Assembly (NCBI RefSeq): GCF_021531895.1
Contig: NZ_JAFBIX010000022.1
Coordinates: 1-56,520, forward strand
DNA from: Faecalicatena contorta
GTDB taxonomy: Bacteria; Bacillota; Clostridia; Lachnospirales; Lachnospiraceae
Length of the DNA: 56,520 nt
Reading direction: 5' to 3'
Below, piece after piece: positions 1-8,450 of this stretch (positions are counted from its first letter, which is position 1; each line of letters begins with the position of its first letter). The position numbers were made by a program, and so were the translations under genes. Below the pieces are notes generated by a model, which was not told the origin of the DNA, searched no databases, and was given only the letters and a program-made list of their open reading frames with translations.

Positions 1-37
1 ATATTTAACAAAATTTACAAACAATATTTGATAATAA

Positions 38-66
38 TTGATAAATTCAGAAACCTGAATTATAAT
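38..66 (+). promoter_or_regulatory. Sigma-A promoter with an embedded palindromic operator
   Basis: TTGATA at 38-43 and TATAAT at 61-66 are separated by exactly 17 bases, a near-consensus vegetative promoter about 55 bases before the M20 amidohydrolase start. The spacer is almost entirely an inverted repeat, AATTCAG-AAAC-CTGAATT (44-61). A repressor bound there would block polymerase. The regulator is not identifiable from the window. Confidence 0.7.
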
Positions 67-121
67 CCAAATAAAAGAACAGTTCTTTAAATATTCCTAA
101 AATGAATTGGAGGAGAAAAGA

Positions 122-1348
122 ATGGGTGCGGAACGATTATTAGAAGAGGCAAAGATGTATGAACAGCAGTTGATAGAGAAGAGACGTTATCTTCATCAAC
201 ACGCGGAGACAGAATTTGACCTGCATGATACCGTGGCATTCGTGAAAGCGGAATTGCAGTCTATGGGATATGAACCACAGGAATGTGGAAAAGCAGGATT
301 GATTGTAAATGCAGGTGGAAAAAGACCAGGGAAGGTATTCCTGATCCGCGGTGACATGGATGCTTTGCCGATGGCGGAACAGGCAGAAGTGGATTTCCCT
401 TCTGAAACGGGAAAAATGCATGCCTGTGGTCATGATATGCATACAACGATGATGCTGGGAGCAGCAAAGCTGTTAAAAGAGCATGAGGATGAGATCGAGG
501 GAACTGTGAAGTTGATGTTCCAGCCGGCGGAAGAGATCTTTGAAGGTGCTCACGATATGATTGAAGCAGGAGTACTGAAGAATCCAGATGTAGATGCAGC
601 GTTGATGATCCATGTAATGGCAGGACAGCCATTCACGGCAGGAACGGTTATCGTTAGTGATGGAGGAATCAGCGCACCGGGTGCGGACTATTTCAGAATA
701 CATATTCAAGGAAAAGGTTGTCATGGATCTATGCCAAATGCCGGGGTGGATTCGATTACAGTTGCAGCGCATATTATTACAGCGCTTCAGGAAATACATG
801 CAAGAGAATTGGGACTCATTGACGAAGCGGTTCTGACGATTGGAAAGATTCAGGCAGGACAGGCAGCAAACGTCATTCCAGATACATTGGATATGGAAGG
901 TACTATCCGAACTTATGATGAAGAGGTAAGAGCCTTCATCAAACAGAGGATGACAGAGATTTCACAGGGAATTGCTTCTTCATTCCGTGCAGAGGCAGAA
1001 GTAATCTTTGGAAAAGGATGTCCGGTACTTAAGAATGACGGTGAACTGTCAAAATGTGCAGCTCAGTATGTGACTGAATTACTGGGACAGGGAAAAGCCT
1101 TTACACAGGGACAGCTTCTGGCAATGGCAGGCGAGGGAAAGGCACAGAAAGCGGCTGGCTCAGAAGATTTTGCTTATGTAAGCCAGGAAGTGCCGTCTAT
1201 CATGCTTGCGCTTGCAGCCGGAGAACCTGCAAAAGGTTACGCATATCCGCAGCATCATCCAAAAGTAAAATTCGATGAGTCTGTACTTTCACCAGGCAGC
1301 GCAGTGTATGCGTACACTGCCATGAGATGGCTGGAAGAACATAAGTAA
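122..1348 (+). CDS. M20 family metallopeptidase/amidohydrolase
   Basis: A 408-residue member of the M20D amidohydrolase family (hippurate hydrolase, N-acyl amino acid amidohydrolase and related). These cytoplasmic two-metal enzymes remove acyl groups from N-acyl amino acids or cleave small amide conjugates. Visible are the metal-site motifs GDMDALP (about 77-83) and HACGHDMH (100-107), then FQPAEE and a late HH. Length is normal for the family. The ATG at 122 is chosen because GGAGGAG (109-115) sits 6 bases upstream; a TTG at 107 is in frame but has no spacing for that site. The two membrane proteins that follow suggest an uptake-and-hydrolysis operon. The substrate is not deducible from sequence. 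Confidence 0.9.
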   Translation: MGAERLLEEAKMYEQQLIEKRRYLHQHAETEFDLHDTVAFVKAELQSMGYEPQECGKAGLIVNAGGKRPGKVFLIRGDMDALPMAEQAEVDFPSETGKMHACGHDMHTTMMLGAAKLLKEHEDEIEGTVKLMFQPAEEIFEGAHDMIEAGVLKNPDVDAALMIHVMAGQPFTAGTVIVSDGGISAPGADYFRIHIQGKGCHGSMPNAGVDSITVAAHIITALQEIHARELGLIDEAVLTIGKIQAGQAANVIPDTLDMEGTIRTYDEEVRAFIKQRMTEISQGIASSFRAEAEVIFGKGCPVLKNDGELSKCAAQYVTELLGQGKAFTQGQLLAMAGEGKAQKAAGSEDFAYVSQEVPSIMLALAAGEPAKGYAYPQHHPKVKFDESVLSPGSAVYAYTAMRWLEEHK

Positions 1349-1394
1349 CAAGAAGTAACAAGAAGGAACAGAAGAGAGAAGGGAAGGAAAATCT

Positions 1395-2105
1395 ATGAAA
1401 GAAATTATTAACAGCCCATTGTTGTTAGCATTGGTAGCAGGCGGTCTTATATATATCGTACTGTTCTCACTGGCTTATCTGAAGAAGGCATACGCGAGAT
1501 GTCTGGAACTTGGAATTACGAAGGAGACTTTGAATAAAGTTATCAAATCAAGCCTTGTATTCTCAATTGTACCAAGTTTATCAATTGTTGTAGGATTATT
1601 TGCACTGATTCCAGTACTGGGAACCATCTGGTCCTGGTGGAGATTATCAGTTATCGGTTCTCTGTCATATGAAACACTGATTTCCAGCAGTGTTGCAAGC
1701 GCACTTGGATTTGAGACCAGTGCACAGATGCTGGAACTGGGAACCGCAAATCAATTTGGTGTCGTTATGATTCTTATGAGTATCGGTATGCTGAGCGGAT
1801 TCTTTATCTTGATTCCTCTTGGAAAGAAACTTTGTATGAGCGTTTCTAAAACAGAAAACGCAAGTACATGGAAATATGTATTGAGCGGTACATTTATGTT
1901 ATGTCTGTTCGCTGTTTATGTACCAGTTCTTCTGATTGGTGATACCATTCAGGCTGCAGTTATGCTTACCGGTCTTGTGATAGCAGTTGTTCTTGGAATC
2001 CTTGCTTCAAAACCGAAGCTTAGATGGCTGAATGACTTTATCATGGCATTCTCCATGATCGGTGGTATGGTTTCATCCTTGTTATGGACAAGTATTTTAC
2101 AGTAA
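1395..2105 (+). CDS. DUF5058 family membrane protein
   Basis: A 236-residue, very hydrophobic protein with about six membrane spans, beginning MKEIINSPLL. The pattern of a first helix, a basic ARCLELGITKE loop and a second-helix VPSLSIVVGL matches what I know as DUF5058, a clostridial membrane family of unknown function usually encoded beside an M20 peptidase and a second membrane protein, as here. It lies 46 bases after the amidohydrolase and 15 bases before the next membrane gene, so one transcript is likely. A role as one half of a transporter for the peptidase substrate is inference from context only. Confidence 0.75.
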   Translation: MKEIINSPLLLALVAGGLIYIVLFSLAYLKKAYARCLELGITKETLNKVIKSSLVFSIVPSLSIVVGLFALIPVLGTIWSWWRLSVIGSLSYETLISSSVASALGFETSAQMLELGTANQFGVVMILMSIGMLSGFFILIPLGKKLCMSVSKTENASTWKYVLSGTFMLCLFAVYVPVLLIGDTIQAAVMLTGLVIAVVLGILASKPKLRWLNDFIMAFSMIGGMVSSLLWTSILQ

Positions 2106-2120
2106 GAGGAGGTAGAGGAC

Positions 2121-2906
2121 ATGAGTAAAGATAAGAAGAAAAATAATGTTGTAATGGATCCTTTTCAGCAATGGTCACACAGTAAAGGCCGCATTGGCAC
2201 GGTGATCGCTTTGATTTATATGGTGTCAGTTCCGTTTATCGTATTAGGATATTATCATGCAATTCCTTCTCTTGGAGAAGTGTTTAATCTGGCAACGATC
2301 AGTATTCTGATGATTTATATTCCGGTCGGTATCTCTGAAGCAATCAGTTATACTCCGATCCTTGGAAGTTCGGCATATCTTACTTTTATTACCGGAAATA
2401 TTATGAACCTGAAGGTTCCATGTGCGATCAACGCAATTAAATTGTCAGATACTGAGCAGAATACACCAGAAGGTGATGCGATTGCATCTGTAGCAGTAGC
2501 AGTTTCCTCTATCATGACGGTTATCATTCTGGCATTTGCTGCACTGTTGAGTTCAAGAATTGGATTCGTATTTGAGATACCACAGGTTAAGACAGCTTCA
2601 AACTACATTATCCCGGCTCTTTTTGGTTCCCTGACATTAGGTTTGTTCTCTAGCAGCAGTTCTGGAGATAAAGTAGTTAAGGGTGGAACAAAAGGTGTGA
2701 TCCCTGTATTGATCATTGTATCTGTACTTTCCTTACTTGTACGTATTACTTCCGGTGGATCTCTGTTTGGAGCAATTGGATTCCTGATTATTGCAATGCT
2801 CCCGATCGCAATCATTACTTCCAGAATTATGTGGAAAAAGGGAATTATCCAGGTTGTAGATAATCCGCAGAATGTGAAGAAGGATGAGAAGAAAGAGGAA
2901 GAATAG
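2121..2906 (+). CDS. Membrane protein partner of the DUF5058 protein
   Basis: A 261-residue integral membrane protein with a charged N-terminus (lysine-rich, about residues 1-25) and about seven hydrophobic segments, ending in a lysine/glutamate-rich cytoplasmic tail. It has a good ribosome binding site (AGAGGAGGT, about 2105-2113). I do not recognise a named family with certainty. In Lachnospiraceae such a gene usually follows DUF5058, so the pair may form a heteromeric permease serving the upstream amidohydrolase. No channel or transporter signature motif is evident. The gene ends without an obvious intrinsic terminator, and the rubredoxin promoter starts 18 bases later. Confidence 0.6.
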   Translation: MSKDKKKNNVVMDPFQQWSHSKGRIGTVIALIYMVSVPFIVLGYYHAIPSLGEVFNLATISILMIYIPVGISEAISYTPILGSSAYLTFITGNIMNLKVPCAINAIKLSDTEQNTPEGDAIASVAVAVSSIMTVIILAFAALLSSRIGFVFEIPQVKTASNYIIPALFGSLTLGLFSSSSSGDKVVKGGTKGVIPVLIIVSVLSLLVRITSGGSLFGAIGFLIIAMLPIAIITSRIMWKKGIIQVVDNPQNVKKDEKKEEE

Positions 2907-2923
2907 ATTTGAATCATAGAAAC

Positions 2924-2952
2924 TTGTTTTCCTGAGTAGATTGCGATATAAT
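2924..2952 (+). promoter_or_regulatory. Sigma-A promoter of the rubredoxin gene
   Basis: TTGTTT at 2924-2929 and TATAAT at 2947-2952 with a 17-base spacer, about 50 bases before the rubredoxin start. Confidence 0.65.
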
Positions 2953-3003
2953 AGCTTATGTACACATGAATGTACAATTTTGATGAAAAGGAGAATCTGT
3001 GAT

Positions 3004-3159
3004 ATGAAATATGTATGTGAAGTTTGCGGCTGGGAGTATGACGAAGAAGCTGGATATCCAGAAGGTGGCATTGCACCGGGAACAAAATGGGAAGATGTAC
3101 CGGAAGATTTTGAGTGTCCGCTTTGCTCTGTAGGAAAGGATCAGTTCGCTGAAGCTTAA
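3004..3159 (+). CDS. Rubredoxin
   Basis: A 51-residue rubredoxin, a one-iron electron carrier of anaerobes that usually serves rubrerythrin or superoxide reductase in oxygen and peroxide defence. Both iron-binding knuckles are present: CEVCGW near residues 5-10 and CPLCSVG near 38-44, with the conserved YDEEAGYPEGGI loop between them. The ATG at 3004 is chosen because it gives the standard rubredoxin N-terminus, with AAAGGAG about 10 bases upstream. It has its own promoter and terminator, so it is probably monocistronic. No partner oxidoreductase is encoded next to it. Confidence 0.95.
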   Translation: MKYVCEVCGWEYDEEAGYPEGGIAPGTKWEDVPEDFECPLCSVGKDQFAEA

Positions 3160-3174
3160 AGAACAGAAGAATAG

Positions 3175-3215
3175 AAGGCCTGCCATACTGATATTTTCAG
3201 TGTGACAGGCCTTTT
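3175..3215 (+). terminator. Intrinsic terminator after rubredoxin
   Basis: Inverted repeat AAGGCCTGCCATACTGA / TCAGTGTGACAGGCCTT with a short loop, followed by TTTTG. Two positions pair only as G-U. Confidence 0.75.
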
Positions 3216-3246
3216 GAAACTGCCATATGATCAGAGGAACATTTTT

Positions 3247-3849
3247 ATGAATAAAATTATCTTTTTGGGAGACAGTATTACCGATGCGCACCATAATCTG
3301 GGCGTGGATCCTCTGAGCCTGGGAGATGGCTATGTTCAGCTGATTGCTCAGAAGCTGAGGAATACGGAACCGGGCATCCAGGTGTTGAATCGAGGTCATG
3401 ATGGTTTTACTCTTCAGGGAGTATTACGCTTCCTGGGAAGGGACTGTATTCTGCAGAAACCAGACGTGGTGAGTATTCTTGTCGGATGCAATGATGTCGG
3501 AGTGATGATGAATACAGGAAAAGATCTGACAGATCAAGGATTTGCTGAGAATTATGAACGATTGCTGACTGAGATACAAGAGGAGACCGGAGCCAGAATC
3601 GTCTGCATGGGTCCTTTTCTGTTCCCATATCCTTTGGAATATCAGAATTGGATTCCGGGAATTCTGCAGGCGGAACAGATTATCCGTGAAGTAGCCGGAA
3701 GACATCATCAGTTGTTTATTCCTTTGCATGAGGAGATGCAGGAAGCGGCTGAAAGGTACGGCTATGATGCGTTGACGACAGATGGGATTCACCTGACAAG
3801 AAAAGGTGCCGGGATTGTGGCTGACAGATGGATAATAGAAGTAAAATGA
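3247..3849 (+). CDS. SGNH/GDSL-family hydrolase
   Basis: A 200-residue esterase or lipase of the SGNH superfamily, which uses a Ser-His-Asp triad to hydrolyse acyl or acetyl esters on small molecules, lipids or glycans. Block I is FLGDSITD at residues 6-13 (nucleophile serine 9), block III is the GCND segment near 79-82, and block V is DGIH near 180-183, which supplies the Asp and His. No signal peptide is seen, so it is probably cytoplasmic. The ATG at 3247 is preferred; an in-frame GTG at 3202 lies inside the upstream terminator hairpin. A promoter for the next unit begins only about 20 bases after its stop. Confidence 0.85.
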   Translation: MNKIIFLGDSITDAHHNLGVDPLSLGDGYVQLIAQKLRNTEPGIQVLNRGHDGFTLQGVLRFLGRDCILQKPDVVSILVGCNDVGVMMNTGKDLTDQGFAENYERLLTEIQEETGARIVCMGPFLFPYPLEYQNWIPGILQAEQIIREVAGRHHQLFIPLHEEMQEAAERYGYDALTTDGIHLTRKGAGIVADRWIIEVK

Positions 3850-3869
3850 GACTGTTGCTGGTATTTATC

Positions 3870-3898
3870 TTGACAAAATCAAGGAAATCAGGTAGGAT
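3870..3898 (+). promoter_or_regulatory. Sigma-A promoter of the tyrS T-box transcript
   Basis: TTGACA (3870-3875), 17-base spacer, TAGGAT (3893-3898). It lies directly upstream of the T-box leader, so transcription should start near 3905. Confidence 0.75.
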
Positions 3899-3924
3899 TT
3901 TAGACAAACCTGTTTTTTATATGA

Positions 3925-4220
3925 TTCAAAGGCTTAGAAAAGAAGAAGTAGTAATCTTTACACCCATACAGAAAGTTGCCGGTTGATGAGAGGCGCATGA
4001 AGGAAGCGGTTATGAATACATCTTGGAGCTGCACACCGAAAATATCAGATACTTTTTGTGTATGCGCAATAAAGTATCAGTAGGCTGTGACGTAAGGCAC
4101 ACGTTACTGTGCAAGAGTTGTGAATACGCAACTTACAGAGACTGTTTATGCGAATGGCAGTGAATCAAGGTGGTACCACGGTATATATCCCGTCCTTATC
4201 TATGATAAGGGCGGTTTTTT
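3925..4220 (+). ncRNA. T-box riboswitch, tyrosine-specific, ahead of tyrS
   Basis: A classic T-box leader. The stem I distal elements include GAAAGTTGCCGGTTGATGAG (about 3971-3990). The specifier loop carries a TAC codon at 4017-4019 within GAATACATC, which reads tyrosine and fits the downstream gene. The T-box sequence AAGGTGGTACCACGG is at 4167-4181. It is followed by a terminator stem (CCGTCCTTATC / GATAAGGGCGG, about 4190-4214) and a run of six T. Uncharged tRNA-Tyr would pair with the specifier and the T-box bulge, stabilise the antiterminator and let transcription enter tyrS. The 5' boundary is approximate. Confidence 0.93.
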
Positions 4221-4321
4221 ATAATACAGGGATTTTGTCCTAATAGAACATTTCCGCAAAGTGTGGGTCTGTAACATTTATATAAGAATCATAGAATAAA
4301 AAAAGAAAAGGAGAGAAAACA

Positions 4322-5545
4322 ATGGGAATTTATGAAGAATTGCAGGCGAGGGGACTGATTGCTCAGGTAACAGATGAAGATGATATCAGAGAGCTGGTTA
4401 ACAATGGAAAGGCGACTTTTTATATAGGATTTGATCCAACTGCAGACAGTCTCCATGTGGGACACTTTATGGCACTCTGCCTGATGAAGCGTCTGCAGGA
4501 TGCAGGAAATAAGCCGATTGCGCTGATTGGCGGTGGAACCGCGATGATCGGAGATCCGTCCGGTAGAACCGATATGCGTCAGATGATGACGAAAGAGACT
4601 ATCCAGCATAACTGTGAATGCTTTAAAAAGCAGATGAGTCGTTTTATTGATTTTTCAGATGGAAAAGCACTGATGGTCAATAATGCAGACTGGCTTCTGG
4701 ATCTGAATTATATTGATGTACTCCGTGAAGTAGGAGCACACTTCAGTGTAAACCGTATGCTGACAGCAGAGTGCTATAAGCAGAGAATGGAAAGAGGACT
4801 TAGTTTCCTGGAGTTCAATTATATGATCATGCAGAGCTATGATTTCTACGCATTATACCAAAAATATGGATGTAATCTGCAGTTTGGTGGTGATGATCAG
4901 TGGAGTAATATGCTTGGCGGAACAGAGTTGATTCGTCGTAAATTAGGAAAGAATGCATGTGCAATGACGATTACATTACTTCTCAATTCTGAAGGCAAGA
5001 AGATGGGTAAGACTCAAAGCGGTGCAGTATGGCTTGACCCGAATAAGACTTCTCCATTTGAATTCTATCAGTACTGGAGAAATGTTGCAGATGCAGATGT
5101 ATTAAAGTGCATCCGTATGCTCACGTTCCTTCCATTAGAAGAGATCGACAAGATGGATTCATGGGAAGGTGTACAGTTGAATACTGCAAAAGAGATTCTT
5201 GCATATGAATTGACCAAACTGGTTCATGGAGAAGAAGAAGCACAGAAAGCACAGGAAGCGGCAAAAGCATTGTTCAGCAAAGGTGCAGCAGCAGATATGC
5301 CTACTACAGAATTGACAGAAGCAGATCTGACGGAAGGAAATATTGATATTCTTACTATGCTCGTAAAAACAGGATTAGTTTCGTCCAAATCAGAAGCGCG
5401 TCGTGCAGTACAGCAGGGCGGAGTAGCTGTGGATGGTGAAAAGATCACGGATATCTACGCATCATTTGCCGGAGAAGATCTGAATGGCGAAGGCATTGTC
5501 CTGAAGAAAGGTAAGAAGAATTTCAGAAAAGTTGTTTTAGTCTAG
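4322..5545 (+). CDS. tyrS: Tyrosine--tRNA ligase
   Basis: A 407-residue class I aminoacyl-tRNA synthetase that charges tRNA-Tyr in the cytoplasm. The HIGH-type ATP site appears as HVGH (45-48) in [10 protein letters not shown], the tyrosine pocket as GGDDQW, and the KMSKS loop as KMGKT, the usual variant in bacterial TyrRS. The C-terminus carries an S4-like RNA-binding domain ([19 protein letters not shown]). Length is typical. AAAGGAGAG sits 7 bases before the ATG. Expression should be controlled by the upstream tyrosine T-box. Confidence 0.98.
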   Translation: MGIYEELQARGLIAQVTDEDDIRELVNNGKATFYIGFDPTADSLHVGHFMALCLMKRLQDAGNKPIALIGGGTAMIGDPSGRTDMRQMMTKETIQHNCECFKKQMSRFIDFSDGKALMVNNADWLLDLNYIDVLREVGAHFSVNRMLTAECYKQRMERGLSFLEFNYMIMQSYDFYALYQKYGCNLQFGGDDQWSNMLGGTELIRRKLGKNACAMTITLLLNSEGKKMGKTQSGAVWLDPNKTSPFEFYQYWRNVADADVLKCIRMLTFLPLEEIDKMDSWEGVQLNTAKEILAYELTKLVHGEEEAQKAQEAAKALFSKGAAADMPTTELTEADLTEGNIDILTMLVKTGLVSSKSEARRAVQQGGVAVDGEKITDIYASFAGEDLNGEGIVLKKGKKNFRKVVLV

Positions 5546-5582
5546 CATGCTGCATGTTGTCAAGTGATAAGGAATGAGAAAA

Positions 5583-6398
5583 ATGAAAAAATATAAAATA
5601 TTTCTTTTGTTACTCTGTCTGATGTTTATCCTGTCAGGTTGTAAAGCAAAAGAGAAGCAGACAGAGGAGACAACGGAAGAACCATTGAAGATAGAATCTG
5701 AAGAGGAAGAAGAAGTACCGGAGGAAGAGGAATCTGAAGAACAGGCACAGGAGCCGGAGGAACCTCAGACAAATGGAAAGCTGATCGTAATTGATCCGGG
5801 GCATTCCGGGGTGGTCGCTCAGGGAACGGAACCAGTAGGACCTGGAGCATCTGAGTATAAAGCGGCAGATTCCGGCGGAACCTGTGGTGTCAGTACCGGG
5901 ATTCCCGAGTACGAACTGACACTGACATTATCTGTAAAACTAAAAGCAGAATTAGAAAACAGAGGATATACAGTCATAATGACAAGGGAGACGAATGATG
6001 TCCCAATGAGCTGTACACAGAGAGCAAATGTAGCCAATCAGAATGGTGCGGATGCATTTGTCAGAATACATGCAAATGGTTCGGAGAACAGTGGAGCACA
6101 AGGTGCCATGACGATCTGTACAACTCCTTCCAGTCCTTATGTTCCGGGGCTTTACAGTCAGTCCCGGGCATTATCTGATTGCATTATCAACCATCTTTGC
6201 GCGGCAACCGGATGCAGAAGTGAGGGAGTATGGGAAACAGATTCCATGAGTGGAAATAACTGGAGCCAGGTTCCGGCTACCATTGTGGAAGTGGGATATA
6301 TGACGAACCCACAGGAAGATCAACTGATGGCAACGGAAGATTATCAGAATAAGATTGTGCTGGGCATTGCAGACGGAATTGAAGATTATTGTTTCTGA
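5583..6398 (+). CDS. N-acetylmuramoyl-L-alanine amidase, lipoprotein
   Basis: A 271-residue zinc amidase (Amidase_3 family) that cleaves the bond between MurNAc and the stem peptide of peptidoglycan, anchored outside the membrane. Lipobox LSGC ends a hydrophobic signal at about residue 20. A long acidic Glu/Pro linker (about 25-65) follows, then the catalytic domain with VIDPGHSG (zinc His), a central Glu, RIHANGS (zinc His) and IVEVGYMTN (catalytic Glu). The ATG at 5583 is preferred over the one at 5574 because AAGGA (5569-5573) is correctly spaced only from 5583. A small CCTCAT/ATGAGG hairpin at 6402-6417 follows. It could act in sporulation, germination or division; the window does not say which. 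Confidence 0.9.
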   Translation: MKKYKIFLLLLCLMFILSGCKAKEKQTEETTEEPLKIESEEEEEVPEEEESEEQAQEPEEPQTNGKLIVIDPGHSGVVAQGTEPVGPGASEYKAADSGGTCGVSTGIPEYELTLTLSVKLKAELENRGYTVIMTRETNDVPMSCTQRANVANQNGADAFVRIHANGSENSGAQGAMTICTTPSSPYVPGLYSQSRALSDCIINHLCAATGCRSEGVWETDSMSGNNWSQVPATIVEVGYMTNPQEDQLMATEDYQNKIVLGIADGIEDYCF

Positions 6399-6441
6399 TT
6401 GCCTCATGATAATGAGGTAAAAAATAAGGAGGAATATTATT

Positions 6442-6951
6442 ATGGCATTTCAAGAAATAGCAATTGACAGTTTGGAATTCAATCCATTCCAGAAGATTTC
6501 AAAAGAATGGATGCTGATCACTGCAGGTGATGAAATCAAAAGCAATACGATGACAGCAAGCTGGGGAGGTCTGGGAATCATGTGGGGCAAAAACATTGCA
6601 ACCGTGTATATCCGCCCACAGCGTTATACCAAAGAATTCGTTGACCAGAACGATACATTTACTATTTCCTTTCTTGCAGAGGAATACAGAAAAGCATTGA
6701 ATGTATGTGGAAGTGTGTCTGGAAAGAATGTGGAAGATAAATGGAAAGAAGCAGGGCTTCATCCATATTATGTAGACGGTACAACAGCTGTAGAAGAAGC
6801 GGATCTCGTATTCGTCTGCAAAAAACAATATCATCAGACTATGAAACCAGAATGTTTCGACGTCACTGAAAATGATGACAAATGGTATCCAGAGAAAGAT
6901 TATCATGAAATGTACATGGCAGAGATTGTAAAGGTTCTGAAGAAGGGATAG
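6442..6951 (+). CDS. Flavin reductase-like FMN-binding protein
   Basis: A 169-residue protein of the flavin reductase-like superfamily (a split-barrel FMN-binding fold), which in anaerobes often forms dimeric NAD(P)H:flavin oxidoreductases. The core shows KEWMLITAGDEIKSNTMTASWGGLGIMWGK, quoted in two parts: KEWMLITAGDE then NTMTASWGGLGIMWGK. After it come the IRPQRYTKEFVD segment and CGSVSGKNVEDKW. AAGGAGGAA lies upstream of the ATG. The ADP-ribosylglycohydrolase starts 6 bases after its stop, so the two are co-transcribed, although no functional link is evident. The physiological electron acceptor is unknown. Confidence 0.85.
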   Translation: MAFQEIAIDSLEFNPFQKISKEWMLITAGDEIKSNTMTASWGGLGIMWGKNIATVYIRPQRYTKEFVDQNDTFTISFLAEEYRKALNVCGSVSGKNVEDKWKEAGLHPYYVDGTTAVEEADLVFVCKKQYHQTMKPECFDVTENDDKWYPEKDYHEMYMAEIVKVLKKG

Positions 6952-6956
6952 CTGAT

Positions 6957-8321
6957 ATGTTAAGAGATAAGATGCTGTGGATATTCCCAAGTGATATGTT
7001 ACGGGATGAGTATCGTCAATGTGTGGATGAAGGTCGCCTGGTAGAAGAATATGCTCCCGAGATTGAAAAAATCCTTGCAATAGAGGAGGAAGATAGTCGA
7101 AACGCACAGGCAAAAAGACTGTTGCTTCAGATGGAACAGGCTCCGATAAAAGAAGATTTTGAATATCTGGAGCCAGTGTCTTATGAGGAGATTCAGCGAT
7201 GTCTGAGTGAAGAAGCAAAGCAGAATTATCCGTACGATACAGATCATCTCAAAGACCATGTATTAGGTGCAGTCTATGGAAGAATTACGGCCTGTGTACT
7301 TGGAATTCCTGTGGAGGGATGGCCACGCAAGAAGATAAGGGAATATCTGGAGGCAACAGGTCAGATGCCTTTAGCATATTATATTTCCTCAACGAAGGAT
7401 GATGCTGTCAGGGAAAGATTTGATCTCCGGGAAGAAGATGCAATGACGTCTTATGACCGTCAGAAAGTAGAATGGTACGATAATCTGAATGGGCAGTTTC
7501 CGAATGATGATGATATTAACTATACCGTAATTGCGCTCAAGATCCTTGAACGATATGGAAGAGACTTTACCATGGAAGATGTTGCGGAGGCATGGCTTCT
7601 TGGAATCCCTGCATTCCATGCCTGTACCGCAGAGCGTGCAGCTATCCGTAATCTAATGAATGGGGTATTACCGCCGAAGTCAGCTGTGGAATGCAATCCT
7701 TACCGGGAATGGATCGGAGCTCAGATACGGGGAGATTTCTTCGGCTATGTGAATCCCGGTCATCCATTCGAAGCAGCAGAGATGGCATACCGTGATGCAT
7801 CGGTGTCCCATACGAAGAATGGTGTCTATGGAGAGATGTTCATTGCAGCCTTGATCAGTCTGTGCTTTGTTCCGGATATGACGATGATAGAGAGAATCTA
7901 TACAGCATTGCAGCAGATTCCGCCCAAGAGTCGGTTAAAAGAAAGTCTGGATGAAGTGTGTCGGTGGTATGAACAGGGATGGACATTTGATACAATGGCC
8001 GAAACAGTGCATCAAAGATATCACGAAGAAGAGATGTTTGACTGGTGCCTGACCATTCCGAATGCTATGCTGGTCGTTGCATGCCTGCTCTGTTATGATA
8101 ACTTTGACGATGCAGTGACCGCTGCAGTGCTGTCTGGATTTGATACGGACTGTAACGGGGCAACCGTAGGTTCCATTATGGGAGCGATTCATGGATTGAA
8201 AGGCATAGATCCGAAATGGTATGAAGCATTCGATGGGATTGCCCGTACCAGTGTGCATGGATATCATGAGATACCATTGCAAGAATTGGCAGAGCGGACA
8301 ATCTCACTGATAAAAGAATAG
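6957..8321 (+). CDS. ADP-ribosylglycohydrolase family protein
   Basis: A 454-residue protein of the ARH/DraG superfamily, magnesium-dependent hydrolases that remove ADP-ribose from proteins, nucleic acids or small molecules. The metal site is built from the GAVYGRITACVLGIPVEGW helix (about residues 100-118), the acidic FPNDDDINYT cluster (about 180-190) and DTDCNGATVGSIMGA (near 398-412), where DTDxNGA is the family hallmark. The first 95 residues form an N-terminal extension not found in minimal ARH proteins. It lies 6 bases downstream of the flavin reductase and is followed by a strong terminator. The substrate is unknown. Confidence 0.88.
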   Translation: MLRDKMLWIFPSDMLRDEYRQCVDEGRLVEEYAPEIEKILAIEEEDSRNAQAKRLLLQMEQAPIKEDFEYLEPVSYEEIQRCLSEEAKQNYPYDTDHLKDHVLGAVYGRITACVLGIPVEGWPRKKIREYLEATGQMPLAYYISSTKDDAVRERFDLREEDAMTSYDRQKVEWYDNLNGQFPNDDDINYTVIALKILERYGRDFTMEDVAEAWLLGIPAFHACTAERAAIRNLMNGVLPPKSAVECNPYREWIGAQIRGDFFGYVNPGHPFEAAEMAYRDASVSHTKNGVYGEMFIAALISLCFVPDMTMIERIYTALQQIPPKSRLKESLDEVCRWYEQGWTFDTMAETVHQRYHEEEMFDWCLTIPNAMLVVACLLCYDNFDDAVTAAVLSGFDTDCNGATVGSIMGAIHGLKGIDPKWYEAFDGIARTSVHGYHEIPLQELAERTISLIKE

Positions 8322-8342
8322 ATGAATATAGTTGGAAAAAGA

Positions 8343-8394
8343 TAAACAGCCGGATTGCATAGAATCTCATGGAAACTATGTGTCCGGCTGTTTG
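8343..8394. terminator. Terminator between convergent genes
   Basis: Perfect nine-base arms ACAGCCGGA (8346-8354) and TCCGGCTGT (8383-8391), then TTTGG on the plus strand; AAA flanks the left arm. It lies between the convergent ADP-ribosylglycohydrolase and amylase genes. Confidence 0.65.
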
Positions 8395-8450
8395 GATGAT
8401 CGAGTTGTCATGGCATTAGAAAGTATTTTCTGTAGAAAGCCATATAAGGA

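Noticed and set aside
3202-3246. Upstream GTG start extending the SGNH hydrolase by 15 residues
   Set aside because: It would translate the rubredoxin terminator hairpin; the ATG at 3247 gives the normal family N-terminus.
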